Part shown: piece after piece, positions 20,513-31,661 of the stretch | How the letters are laid out: each line of letters begins with the position of its first letter | Position numbering within the stretch: the first letter of the stretch is position 1 | Assembly (NCBI RefSeq): GCF_030269925.1 | Contig: NC_085121.1 | Coordinates: 5,101,501 to 5,165,500, forward strand | Reading direction: 5' to 3' | Origin: Bombyx mori | Taxonomy: Eukaryota; Arthropoda; Insecta; Lepidoptera; Bombycidae | DNA: 64,000 bases | Notes under the pieces: model-generated | What the model was told of the DNA's origin: nothing | The model's database searches: none | What the model saw: only the letters and a program-made list of their open reading frames with translations | Made by a program: the position numbers and the translations under genes

Positions 20513-23103
20513 TAAGAAACACACTAAAAAAAATTGGTATGTTATGAATGTGTTTTATTATTGTTGTGTTGTGCATTACAAACATTATAATGTTTTCATT
20601 ATCGTCTATCAGTTAAGTTTTTTCCAATTTGAATAGGAATAGTATTTAGTACATAATGTTTTTCAAAATATCTACCTCGAAAACTATTTATCGTAAGCTA
20701 TTATTTCCTGACAGTGGCATTGGCCATATAATAGTTACGCTATCGACAAAACGTGCAATCAAAACATTCGATAAGTTATATAATACCAATGTTTATTTAC
20801 CAATACGCGTCCCCGGAGGTCGTCGACCTCGACTCCCGGTCGGCAAAATTCGGAAGCGTCCGAACATCGAACAAGGATAAACTTATGTGGCAATGGATGA
20901 GTGCGAGCGAGTAGACCGCGAGGGTAGAGACCTTGAGCTGGCAAAATCAAGGGTAAAGTGATGTGGTTGTGTGCGTAAACACCGAGGACTTCTGTGTGCG
21001 TCGATACTCATAGTTACGAGTATGAATAGGTATTAGTGATACCAGGAAATATAGAGAAACGTTTTTTTGAGCAAATCTCCCCTTTGTTTGCAAAATACAT
21101 GCGATAATGATTTCCGATCGATTTTATTGGGATAAGTGAAACATAAAAAAACCTTACATCTCGTAATGACATTAATTAAAATTTCATGTATTTTCCCTTT
21201 ACATTTACTCATGATAATTTACGACACGTTTTGGGGGGAAAACTGTATTCCTACAAGACGTTGTATTACGCCATACAAAGTTAAAAAAATAACTTTAAAT
21301 CTATCAACATCATCAAACACGGCAAGCAATAAAGTCTCAGCATTCCTTTGGTCTTCATTGAGACAAGTTTTAATTAACTGATTTTTTATGGCTATGCTCT
21401 CAAACATAAAAATAAACCATACCAACATGATTATCGCAATTCGGTAAACTTAAACCAATGATGTAATGCAATTAAGTGATCGAGCCGCGGATAAAAATAA
21501 AATAGTATGTCAACAAGCAACAACTACGAACCACGTGCTCTGCCCAAAATAGACGTGCACGCACACGCACTCGCGCCAGTACGCACACACACGCAAGCCA
21601 CGCGGCCGCAGTGCCCGCGGAAAAATCAATATTTTGAGCAAAACTACTTCCCATTGCACGCCTGTGTGCGGCGTTCGGTTCCCTGACTAAATTCATGTTT
21701 AAAGCCTAACTCCCCCGATACCGCCAAACTGAATCAGACCGTATCTTTTACGGAATAAAGTGCTATTTCCTCTATTATGTTCAAGGGTAGTTAAATCATG
21801 AGGGTACGAGTTAGTGCCGTCCCGCTCCGATCAATCGGATGGGCAGGTCGCTCGGCCGCGTGGCGGCGGCCGACGACCCCGGCTCGGTCGTTACCCCGCG
21901 ACAGTTGCACCCTGCTACCCCGACTGCCAAGTACGCACCCTTATTCTTGCCGAATCTTGGACCTGAACCGCTGCTGACATTGACTCGAGTCTAGGTTCAA
22001 TGACCTCCACAACGCGCTTCCGTTTTCCGCTGCGCTTTATCGAAATTCTCGTTCAATACTTGCTTATCGTAGTTTATTTTTATCCATGGTACTTATACGA
22101 AAATTCTAAATTTAAATTTGTCAAAAGTGGGAAGAAAATGAATGTTAATCATTCTGTTATTATTCAAATTAAGAATTAATCTAATTTATGCTCTTAAAGT
22201 CATAAAAATAAGTTTTTCGGTCACTTGATTTAAAAAATGCAGCATTACCATAACCGGAACTGTCTCCACTAAATCGTTAAGCGACGTTAAGAATTATAAA
22301 TTACGAGCACATTACCGCGGATACTCGAACGCCCATTTAATCAAGTTTAACAAGAGCAAAGCAATCTGTAACTGAGTGAATGAGGATGAATGACTGCGCG
22401 CACGCTTCAGAGCTAACTGACGCTAATGCAATGAAGCGGTCATACAAATCATTCTTTCAAAGCAAATTAGGCAAAAGGAATGCCAGACTCGGCGCCGATG
22501 GCAAGGCAAGATAAACAAAACAAAAAAACTCTGATGAACCTTGCCGAAATTAACGAGTGATTCATAAAAAAAATATTGAAGCGCGAACGCACATTTATTA
22601 AAACATTTTAATACGTATTAATCTTTCTGAGAATCGTTTGAGAGTAAAATTATTGTAAAGTTTGTTAATTTTGTTGATGAATCAAAAAATACATTCCGAG
22701 ACACCAGAGCAACAAAGAATTTCATCTTTGTTTTTAATTTTTGAAATTACAATTCCTACTCCCGTTACAGTCTACCACTACTTCCCCTTTTACGCCATTA
22801 ATTAGTACCCAGTAGTAATTGGTACTATTGATTAGTAAGCTTCCTTTAAAACATCATCTAATCGGAACTTGAAATTGCACTCGTAATATGGGCCCTTAAA
22901 GTAAACAAGCGCATATCATTAATTACGATTCGATATAGATTCCTCTAAACCAATAAAACTGGTTGGTTTAAGTTGTGTAATACACCATCAATTATTACAC
23001 TTGATGATTTTAAATATGCAATTAGTGTATTTAATAAATAAAGTACTTTTGCAAAATATCTTCAATTTACATTTTTATTGATTTTGATGTGTTGCTGACG
23101 TTC
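20513..23103. other. Mostly unique DNA with a GC-rich patch
   Basis: No gene that I can support. At 20810-20880 a CpG-rich stretch (GGAGGTCGTCGACCTCGACT) contains a GTCGACC palindromic core. At 21530-21640 CACGCACAC-type repeats occur. At 21815-21960 a strong GC patch (GGCGGCGGCCGACGACCCCG) could be a regulatory island. Frames of 60-81 codons in this interval show no domain. Confidence 0.35.
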
Positions 23104-23441
23104 ATGCATATCCACTCACCACTTCGATAAAGCGGCACGACACGAGAACCCTCTCATCGTGGCCGCCGGTAACTACATTCCCGATCCTGCGGACAGAATG
23201 GAAAGCAATCCACGTCGCCCCAAACACGTCATTTCGGATCCTCCCGATCCAATCATTAAGTTTCTCGCCGGATCTTCTCAGTGGGTCGCGTTTCCGATCC
23301 GGTAGTAGATTCTGCGAAGCACGGCTCTTGCTAGGGTTCATGTTAGCAACGTCGTCAGGTTTGAGCCCCGTGAGCTCACCTACTAGTTAAGGTTACGCTG
23401 AAATAACCTCTCAAGACTCTCAGCTTAGGTAGGAAAAAAAT
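23104..23441 (+). repeat. Family C repeat, longest copy
   Basis: The longest copy of the family, ending in an A run at 23434-23440. Upstream of the common block it adds GATCCTCCCGATCCAATCAT and GAACCCTCTCATCGTGGCCG. The opposite strand is open from 23341 to 23102 (starting MNPSKSRASQNLLPD, with DPLRRSGEKL); the copy at 63508 opens in the same way. If the A run is the 3' tail this frame is antisense and probably incidental. Confidence 0.7.
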
Positions 23442-23824
23442 ATCCACTCATTAGGAAATCTTTCATTTTGTAATTCGACAGCACCTTCAGGCTCCCACTA
23501 ATTCATATCCTGATCTTACAAATCTCAGATCTGCTTTACGCCAGTTGTAAAATTTTCATGATATTATAAATGTAACTTTAACATGGATGTCAACGTAGCA
23601 TATAAGTAATAAGTATAAAACATTAATGAATCGAGGCGAAAACTGATCGACGCGGTCATCTACACAATGAACCGTTGTTTTTCCGGACACGACACGACGT
23701 CGCGGATTTAAAATGGAATTTTCCGGGTGCTTTAACGATTTCGCGGCCACATGATGACTTGATTTTTATTTTTGTATTTCTTTAGCACATCTTTAATGAC
23801 GGGTATAAAAGGCTTCTTGGAAGA

Positions 23825-23935
23825 CAAACATATTATTATGCTGGCTAGTACTGGGGTGGGGCGACTTGGGAGATACCGTCACCCCATACCTGCCGCAAAG
23901 CAATAATGCGTTCCGGTATTGAAACGTGAGGAGTC
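23825..23935 (+). repeat. Degenerate family A fragment
   Basis: GATACCGTCACCCCATACCT, GCCGCAAAGCAATAATGCGT and TTCCGGTATTGAAACGTGAG keep the order of the family A blocks at low identity, so this is an old copy. A younger copy follows at 23958. Confidence 0.45.
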
Positions 23936-23957
23936 CGATATATAGAACTGAAACTAA

Positions 23958-24294
23958 GAACTTACTTAACAAATGTTCACAATTGACTTCCACGGTGAAG
24001 GAATAACATCGTGTAATAAAAATTAAACTCACAAAAATTATAATTTGCGTAATTACTGGTGGCAGGACGTCCTGTGCGTCCGCACGGGTAGGTACCACCA
24101 CCGCGCCTATTTCTGCCGTGAAGCAGTAATGCATTTCGGTTTGAAGAGTGGAGCAGCCGTTGTAACTATACTGAGTGAGATCTTAGAACTAATATCTCAA
24201 GGTGGGTGGCGCATTTACGTTGTAGATGTCTATGGGCTTCAGTAACCACTTAACACCAGGTGGGCTGTGAGTACATTGATCTAAGAAAAAAAAA
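23958..24294 (+). mobile_element. Family A SINE with extended 5' part
   Basis: The main body starts at 24055 (ACTGGTGGCAGGACG) and ends with an A run at 24285-24294. About 100 bp before it (TTAACAAATGTTCACAATTG, GGTGAAGGAATAACATCGTG, ATTATAATTTGCGTAATTAC) also occurs inverted after the copies at 27545 and 37720, so these bases belong to a longer version of the element. Most copies in the window begin at ACTGGTGG instead. Confidence 0.75.
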
Positions 24295-24892
24295 CATGAC
24301 TCATGATTGATGGCGGAATTTGTGTGGTTAATATTTATAGTATCTGTAAACCACTTAGTATCAGGTTCATAAGCTCTTTCACTCGTTTAAGCATAAGAAA
24401 TATACACATAAATTAGATACGGCACGCTAAATAATATTTGAAACTGTTGTTCAAATGTATTTTTTCTTGCTATTTGAGTCAATCAATTGAGGATTGGGAT
24501 AATAGTATAGCTGATACTAAGGCACGTTTTTCATGCTATCTCAAATAACTAGTAATAGATAGAGTTGCCTTAATATTGAATAAAGTTACCAAGTAATTAC
24601 AGTGGGACGATTTCTTATTAGACGGAGCAATGAGACAACCAAGATGAGTTTTCATACCCGAGGGAGTGCAGAATTAAATAGAACGTCTATCTAAAGTATA
24701 AAAGCTGTGTGATGTCGAAATATGATTTCTGTAATACTGTGCTAAATATTCAAGTGAATAAATTATAATATTATTTTTACCAGCAAATTAGGTACTAATA
24801 GTTTTGTTTTAAATTAAACTTGAGGCTATAAGCTAAACAATAGCAAAAAAGGTTCGATCACTATTCTACCTATTCCTACTATAAAACAGTTG
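24295..24892. other. No gene recognised
   Basis: AT-rich DNA with nothing supported. Confidence 0.35.
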
Positions 24893-25060
24893 TCTTCTTC
24901 TTCTTGCTCTTATCCCACTATGTGGGGTTGACGCAGAATGTCCTTTTTTCTATTCATGCCTATAGTATGCCATCTTTGCACTCACACAGTCCATTCTGGT
25001 CATTTAGATCAATTCCTTATCACATTATCGTCTATTTTCGTATACAGGGTTGTTTGGCGA
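24893..25060 (-). mobile_element. RTE-type LINE 3' tail
   Basis: CTTCTTCTTCTTGCTCTTAT then CCCACTATGTGGGGTTGACG. The reverse complement contains TAGTGGGATAAG followed by an AAG-rich end, the same motif that closes the plus-strand fragment at 35225-35485. Further minus-strand sequence to about 25060 resembles a degenerate continuation. No coding part. Confidence 0.55.
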
Positions 25061-26351
25061 AACAGTTGTATCGATAGCTAACATATAACAGAAGATGCTT
25101 TCAAAATAAATTTGGATACGTAGAAAGTTTGGACAGTCGGTCCACAGAGCAATTTCACCTACTGGAAGATCTTCTGTTTTGTCGTTTCCGAAACAGGCAT
25201 GTGTTATCGTTCGATGTGTAGCATAGCATGTGCAATAGAAACTTCGACCCAGGTCTTAAGATGCATTTGCTTTGTACTGGCAGGTTCTAGTAACCGGTTA
25301 TAACCAGACGACTATCTCCGGAAATCAGCACAAAAACCGATCAGACACATACAGTTCGGTTATTGCATAACATTCTTCCTTGATCTAAATCAACTTGTCA
25401 ACGCATTCGCAACGAGACAGCCCGTTAAACGTGTCTACGGTAATAAACGGTCCAGCTTACACCAATTCGAACTTTAAATGTCAACCTTTATAACTACAGC
25501 AGCGGTTAGTACCCATCGTGTTTCCATTTGTTGTAAACTATGACTATAGCGAAATTTATTAGCGCCTTTGCGAGATTTTAGTGCACGCTTTCAATATTTA
25601 TGACTTTGAATGAAACGTTCTTTCATATAATGTTAGGTTTTATTTGTTTTCGAGCATTTTAGCCTTTTCTATCTTCCAAAGTTGCTAATCATCAGTTAAA
25701 CACAGTAACCTACCTTAATGAACTTTTTAGATGAACCCGAGAAATATGAGAAGAGAATTATTTTTATTCCATTTCCACATTTATTCGCTTTCCATTATTC
25801 TACTATAATAAACATCCAGAAACAATAAATTGACCCAATATAAGCTATGCAAGCCCCACTTATCGTATTCTCATAAAAAAAAATCTGTATGTAATTAATT
25901 ACATTTACTTCAAAATCGACCAAAGTACTATCTAAATGACATTTTAAAATTTATAGATTAAGAATATAAGCGAAACAACATCTTAAAATTTTAATCTGTT
26001 TGTATTCAAAGGAGTACGATATAAATGGCATTGATGTTAATTATTCCATAGAATGATAATTATTTACGATTTTTTCACAGGAACGGTTATTTCGAATTAT
26101 TATGTTAAAAATTCTACGAGCGTCATTCCTTGGATCTTTTGCGTACCACCTTTCCCGTCATTATTTCTAAATTGTCAGTAGATTTTCTTATAGCATGTGC
26201 AATATACTTTAGAAATCTCTAAAGGTATACAGTGAATAGTTTCTGGTCCTTTTAACAGGACCCCATAAGTTGGTTTTTAAAAATTAACAGCTTATACGAG
26301 TATTAAAAAAACGCGTTAGTGTGTTACTTTCAATTTAAAAAAAAAACATGA
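25061..26351. other. No gene recognised
   Basis: Unique AT-rich sequence. No frame longer than 60 codons and no repeat that I recognise. Confidence 0.4.
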
Positions 26352-26408
26352 CATCCAACCTTCGATCAATAATTATTATTAGTAGTATTATTGATCGAAG
26401 CATCCAAC
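26352..26408. repeat. 41-bp palindrome between 8-bp direct repeats
   Basis: CATCCAAC at 26352-26359 and again at 26401-26408 flank a 41-bp palindromic segment (26360-26400) whose ends CTTCGATCAATAAT and ATTATTGATCGAAG are exact reverse complements of 14 bp around a 13-nt centre. An 8-bp target duplication is characteristic of hAT-type insertions. It could be a very small internally deleted element. Confidence 0.7.
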
Positions 26409-26879
26409 TAACATTACACGTACATTGACACAACGAATTCAACTGTAAGTTCGGATCTTATAAAATGAATTTTATTATGTAATATGTTGAAATTCTATTA
26501 TACGTATCATCAAAGCCACAGTAACAATAAGAATTATCGATGAATCACTTACTATCCCTTTGTCGCGAACAAAGAGGATTTTTCCTCCGTCTGGGCTCAC
26601 AAACTTGGACAAACGATTAATCTCTCCCAGTGTAAGGGTAACCGAGGCATGTCATCATCTCGCTGATAGATGTGATGACGTGACACAGATAGATTTTATC
26701 ACGCTGCCATATTTCAGGTCAGTAATTCGGTAGCAGAACTTTATGAAATTCGCCGGGAAGATACTTAAATGGTGATTCAATTGAATCAAAAATTCAATCA
26801 ATTTTCCAACCAAGGGATTTTGCTGGTGATTCTCCTTCGCATATTTTAATTTGTAAATGATTGTTCGTTATTCTTAGAT
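26409..26879. other. No gene recognised
   Basis: Unique AT-rich DNA without supported features. Confidence 0.35.
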
Positions 26880-27125
26880 TAATATTCTTCGTAGAGAAAC
26901 TATTCGTGACAGGGAAGATCGAGGTAAAATGGCCGCGCGGGCGCAGTCCGACAAGGTGGTTCGGTCAAATCCGCACCACACTAGAGAGCCCTTTTCCACG
27001 AAGCCCTTCATGCAGCCAATGATCGGAGGGGCTGGAGAGATATTACAAGGAGTAAAATCCTGTCTAAATATAATGGTCACGACCCTCAGGAGTGAGGAAA
27101 CGACGCGAGGAAGAGGAGAGACCAA
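26880..27125 (+). pseudogene. RTE-like retrotransposon terminal fragment
   Basis: Plus-strand reading contains AARAQSDKVV and, near the end, VTTLRSEETTRGRGE, which resembles the TTLSNEET terminus of the ORF at 19235-19639. The upstream frame is open from before 26929. No RT core is present. The degree of decay is hard to judge from one copy. Confidence 0.55.
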
Positions 27126-27296
27126 TATTCTCCAAAATCTTATATACTTTCAAATCTCGAATGGAAAATTATGTTTTGGGTACGTTGTTGGTAGAGTAGA
27201 TTGTGAGCCCACACGGTATGACCACCATACTTCATATATCCACATTGCAGCTTTTCTTCCGTAGTCTTTTTTATTGCTTTGACGGTTGAAGGAGCT

Positions 27297-27543
27297 CTTT
27301 TTTTTCTATTGCTTAGATGGGTGGACGAGCTCACAGCCCACCTGGTGTTAAGTGGTTACTGGAGCACATGGACATCTACAACGTAAATGTGCCACCCACC
27401 TTGAGATATAAGTTCTAAGATCTCAGTATAGTTACAACGGCTGCCCCACCCTTCAAACCGAAACGCATTACTGCTTCACGGCAGAAATAGGCAGGGCGGT
27501 GGTACCTACCCGCACGGACTCACAAGAGGTCCTACCACCAGTG
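27297..27543 (-). mobile_element. Family A SINE
   Basis: Full-size minus-strand copy close to consensus: TTCTATTGCTTAGATGGGTG, CCCACCTTGAGATATAAGTT, AACGGCTGCCCCACCCTTCA and CAAGAGGTCCTACCACCAGT. Confidence 0.9.
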
Positions 27544-27544
27544 A

Positions 27545-27835
27545 AACACTTACGAACTATTTGTTATTAAGTAGTTACTGGATATCACTAAGTGAATGAG
27601 GCCGCACACCTTGAAACATAAGGTCTAAGTTGAAGGCTGTTCGAACCTTCAAAATGTCTTATTATTCTTATTATTTCACGGCAGAAACAGATCGGGTAGT
27701 GGTACTTACATACTTGGGCTCAGAAGACGCGCGAACACCAATAACTACGCAAATTAAATTTTTTGCACTTTTAATATTTATTACGCGATGTAATTCATTC
27801 ATCATGGATGGATTTGTGAACTTTTGTTAAGTACA
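27545..27835 (-). repeat. Old family A copy with extended part
   Basis: Degenerate minus-strand copy directly after a young one. TTAAGTAGTTACTGGATATC, CTTATTATTTCACGGCAGAA and GGGTAGTGGTACTTACATAC preserve the block order. The extension ACTACGCAAATTAAATTTTT, TTTATTACGCGATG and GAACTTTTGTTAAGTAC matches the inverted 5' part of the copy at 23958. Confidence 0.6.
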
Positions 27836-29384
27836 CACGCTTTATCTTACGATTTACTGGTACCTGCCACCGCGTATTGAATAGCGTCGTAATCACATCC
27901 TATTTCCTACATTTCTTTTTTTGATTTTGAAGTCGTCGTGGCCTAAAGGATAAGATGCCTAGTGCATTAGATGGTCTCTGGTAACCATTTAACACAAGGT
28001 GTAAACAATAAAAAAAAAAATAACATTACTTAGTTACCTATTGCAATAGGAAATTAATTTAGGCTTTAATAGTACGTGGGTGCTTAAATAGCCAGTGAAA
28101 TCTATGGAGGCTTTTGCGGAGAGATTTTATCATGATTTAGCAGTTTATAGCCAGCCTGTGGGAGGGTTTTGCTTTGTCTATATCACGAAAGTCAGTACAA
28201 ATTATGTAATTAGTTTTAGTCTTTTCGTATACATTGTAGCGTGCAAGTCAATCGAGTCTAAGCATTTAGAAAGAATCTTGAGCAAGTTGAGCACCTGTCT
28301 TTTCTGATGATGACGAGCAACCCTATATGCTTATCATCATGGTGGACCTTACGCTAACTTTGTAAATAATAAAAAATACAGAGAAGTTGTGCACCTAGAT
28401 ACAACCCATCAGACACCCGATAATTAAACAATAAATCAATGAGTGAAAATCAATTGAAGTCGAGAATATATCTTACGTTAATTTAATATCCATTGCGTCA
28501 GAAGTTAGAAGCTTCTCTCTCTTATGCAACATTTCCTTGACATCGTCTTGACGTCTGCTCTGAGTGTAGTAGTAGATAATTTATATTGTGTGCGGCGTAC
28601 ATAAATAAACGCATTGCAAGATGCACCGCGCTAGTTTCAGCAACAGCTGTAACCGGCCCGAGCGCTCGGGGTCAATGCCCACTCGTATTTTCAACATATG
28701 CCGACGTTTTCCGCGTTCCTCGGAAAGCGCCCGCTTGTCATCCTTCGGGAATCTTCGGCTTTCTTCGGCCGAATCGAGGTTGGGTTGCGTTTTTTTGTCT
28801 TTCGAGTGCCTTCTAGATTTTGTTTACTTACCGAATTGTGTTTAATGTTTACTTTATCGCGGGCGGATGATGGCTTTTAATGGAGTTCACGATACTGTAT
28901 TCTCGTTAAGGTACGATGGACTACATAAATAAATGCTTTTGTTTGTTGTTGTAACGATGAACGGTTTTGGAACGATAGCGCGAGTAATTGATGAGCTTAC
29001 CTATTGTTTAAGGTTTTTTAGTGGAAATATGATGTTCATTTTTACTATAAACAATTTGTCAATACAAAGTTTAAAAATATTCTTGTACTCAGCATTCGTA
29101 AAATCAATATACAGTGAAAAGAAACATGTAGACCCGGTGCATGTGCAGACAGGAAAGATTAAAACAAAAATATTATGACAACAACGGTCCGTGTTTATTC
29201 AACAGTGGCTGAGAACAAACTGGAATTGTTGTAATGAGCTCTTAACCAGAGACCTTAACATTGGAACACGACGAAGTTATGTCTTGGTCAATTTGAGATT
29301 AATTCAGTTAAATATTTTAACATTTTTGTGCTTAATATTAATCAAAATTATATGATTATTAATTATTTATCAATAACATTATAC
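27836..29384. other. Unique DNA with a CpG-rich patch
   Basis: Mostly AT-rich. At 28590-28800 a CpG-rich stretch (CCGGCCCGAGCGCTCGGGGT, TTCGGCTTTCTTCGGCCGAA) is open in three plus frames. None looks like a known protein. It could be a regulatory island or an unrecognised exon. Confidence 0.3.
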
Positions 29385-29550
29385 TTCTGCCGTGAAACAG
29401 TTATATGTTTCGGTTTGAAGGGTAAAACAGCTATTGTACTATAAATCTGAGACTAAAAACTCATATCTCGAGGTAATTTACGTTGTTGATGTCTATGGGC
29501 TCCGGTAATCGTTTCACAACTGGCGGGCAGCGAGCTCGTCCAGCCATAAA
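29385..29550 (+). repeat. Degenerate family A fragment
   Basis: CTTCTGCCGTGAAACAGTTA, TATGTTTCGGTTTGAAGGGT, TTTACGTTGTTGATGTCTAT and GGGCTCCGGTAATCG are family A blocks in the plus direction. It lacks the 5' ACTGGTGG part and has a short internal deletion. Confidence 0.65.
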
Positions 29551-29798
29551 AAAACCTTCTTTATTCGTCAGATGAAACTTTAGCATGTTCTCCTGTGAAT
29601 TTTATATTTATGATTAAAATAATCTTATAAAATACACGATGCGGCGTCTTATTTCTTGAAAATAGCGAGGATTTATTTATATGCTCGCCACAAAATTATT
29701 GAACTCTCTCATTGTAAATTTAATTGTCAATATATGAACTTGGATGAATAATTATTTACGTAGCTATAGGATGTATTTCATCGGTATCCATCGGTATG

Positions 29799-30040
29799 TT
29801 TTTTTTTTCTCAGATGGGTTGACGAGCTCACAGCTCAACTGGTGTTAAGTGGTTACTGGAACCCATTGACATCTACAAGGTAAATGCCCCACCCACCTTG
29901 AGATATAATTTCTAAGATCTCAGTATAGTTACAACGACTGCCCCACCCTTCAAACCGAAACGCATTACTGCTCCACGGCAGAAATAGGCAGGGCGGTGGT
30001 ACCTACCCGTGCGGACTCACAAGAGGTCCTACCACCAGTA
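29799..30040 (-). mobile_element. Family A SINE
   Basis: Minus-strand copy from the T run and CTCAGATGGGTTGACGAGCT to CTCACAAGAGGTCCTACCAC. Just before it TCGGTATCCATCGGTATG contains a short tandem repeat. Confidence 0.85.
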
Positions 30041-30082
30041 GAATTAGTATTGATTATGTTATTTTTTATAAGCAAATAGATT

Positions 30083-30190
30083 TTTTTTGTCTTTTGTAGA
30101 TTTACTAGCATTCGGTCTACTTAATAGAGAGCAGTTACCGTTATGGATTTCAGCAATACTAGAGGAACAGCTTAGCCGTTGCCTCACATT
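30083..30190 (-). repeat. Degenerate family B fragment
   Basis: TTTTGTAGATTTACTAGCAT, GCAGTTACCGTTATGGATTT and CAGCAATACTAGAGGAACAG correspond to the family B tail at low identity. Confidence 0.45.
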
Positions 30191-30397
30191 GAGTATCCTC
30201 ACTTAAATCTCGGAAAGCCTAATCTGTTTTAGTTGCAACAATAAAACTCATATGTTATGACGACATAATACCCAATAATAAGAGACGACGGCTAGACTCT
30301 TGAAATCTCTTCGTGCCGTGATTTATATGCATTCCATTGTCTGAAGTTGTCTTCGTCCGTTTCAGACTAAACATTGAACACAAATACTTCATTTTAA

Positions 30398-30708
30398 CCC
30401 TTTGAGCGTGAATCCTCGATAGATCGACTCTGTATTAATGCGTATAAAGTGCGAAGCGACGTAATACCGAGTATTGAACAGTTTGATTATAGGTATTAGG
30501 TGTCGTATACCTAATACCGACCTGTACAGACGTGTCTTAGCGCGCGCATGTATAACGTTTTTAATGAGCAATTTAAAATTATTTTTCTGTGAATTTAGCT
30601 TTGATTTTTGTATTTTTTTTAAGTTAAAGTTTTTTATAAGTCACTTTTTTCAATGACCCTTTAGCAATTTTTGTAAAATATATAAAAATAAGCTCAGTAC
30701 TAGAAGGG
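30398..30708. mobile_element. Possible piggyBac-like MITE
   Basis: A 311-bp segment lies between TTAA at 30394-30397 and TTAA at 30709-30712. Its ends, CCCTTTGAGCG at the left and GAAGGG at the right, form a short inverted repeat (CCCTT). TTAA target duplications and CCC starts are typical of piggyBac. It contains a 10-bp hairpin at 30492-30518. The inverted repeat is short, so chance is possible. Confidence 0.4.
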
Positions 30709-30712
30709 TTAA

Positions 30713-31409
30713 ATACGCCCTATGTGATCACCATTGTCTATAAAAACTGATCATAAAATATTTTTGACTTTTTATTTTAATTTTTTTTTTTCACTACTGA
30801 AAATTACACAATATGTTTGTAGTGTGTATTGTATGCCTGATCTAAATCTCTAGAAATAGTAAATCTTGGAACTACTACGTGTACTATCAGATCATCTGCC
30901 ATAAAACGTCATGTACTAGAGTTTAAAACAGTGGAATCCATACACGGCGTTCCAAAGACAAAAATTTGCTTAGCCATCGAGATTTCTTGTCATCAATGAG
31001 ACGTAAGCCAATAAATAATCTTCAGAAAAAATAGATCAGAAACGCCTAATAAGGCGTATGTTTAGCTATTTATAAATAAATGCATAGAAATCGTTAGGAT
31101 GACTTCATACTCTTTGTCATGCATATGAATATGGTCATCGAAGATATGTCAGACTGATTACAATAAAGAAAAGGCTGTATGAAAATATATTCATTATTAA
31201 TATATAAAATATTTTATTATTTTCCCGATTCCCGACACGAGAACGAAGTCCTTTGGAAGTTGCGGAAACGGCGGTTTTCTTCTTCTCTAACTGGATTACA
31301 TAACTTAGTTCTTTGCTTCGAAATAGGCCGAGTATAGTATATATAATCTATAGTATAGTAGTATAGTATAAACCCGTGGTTAAGAATTCACTTTAAGATA
31401 TTTCTTAGT
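30713..31409. other. No gene recognised
   Basis: AT-rich DNA. At 31330-31372 a TATAGTA-rich simple repeat occurs. Confidence 0.35.
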
Positions 31410-31661
31410 ACTGGTGGTAGGACCTCTTGTGAGTCCGCACGGGTAGGTACCACCGCCCCGCCTATTTCTGCCGTGAAGCAGTAATGCGTTTCGGTTTGAA
31501 GGGAGGGGCTGCCGTTGTAACTATACTGAGATCTTAGAACTTATATCTCAAGGTGGGCGGCGCATTTACGTTGTAGATGTCTATGGGCTCCAGTAACCAC
31601 TTAATATCAGGTGGGCTGTGAGCTCGTCCACGCATCTAAGCAATAAAAATAAAATAAAAAA
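31410..31661 (+). mobile_element. Family A SINE
   Basis: Full-size plus-strand copy starting ACTGGTGGTAGGACCTCTTG and ending CATCTAAGCAATAAAAATAA. Close to consensus. Confidence 0.9.

Noticed and set aside
21530..21640. CACGCACAC-rich stretch as a CRISPR or satellite array
   Set aside because: The repeats are short and irregular, more like a decayed CA microsatellite.
28586..28880. Three overlapping plus frames
   Set aside because: All three frames are open because the patch is GC-rich; no reading looks like a known protein.
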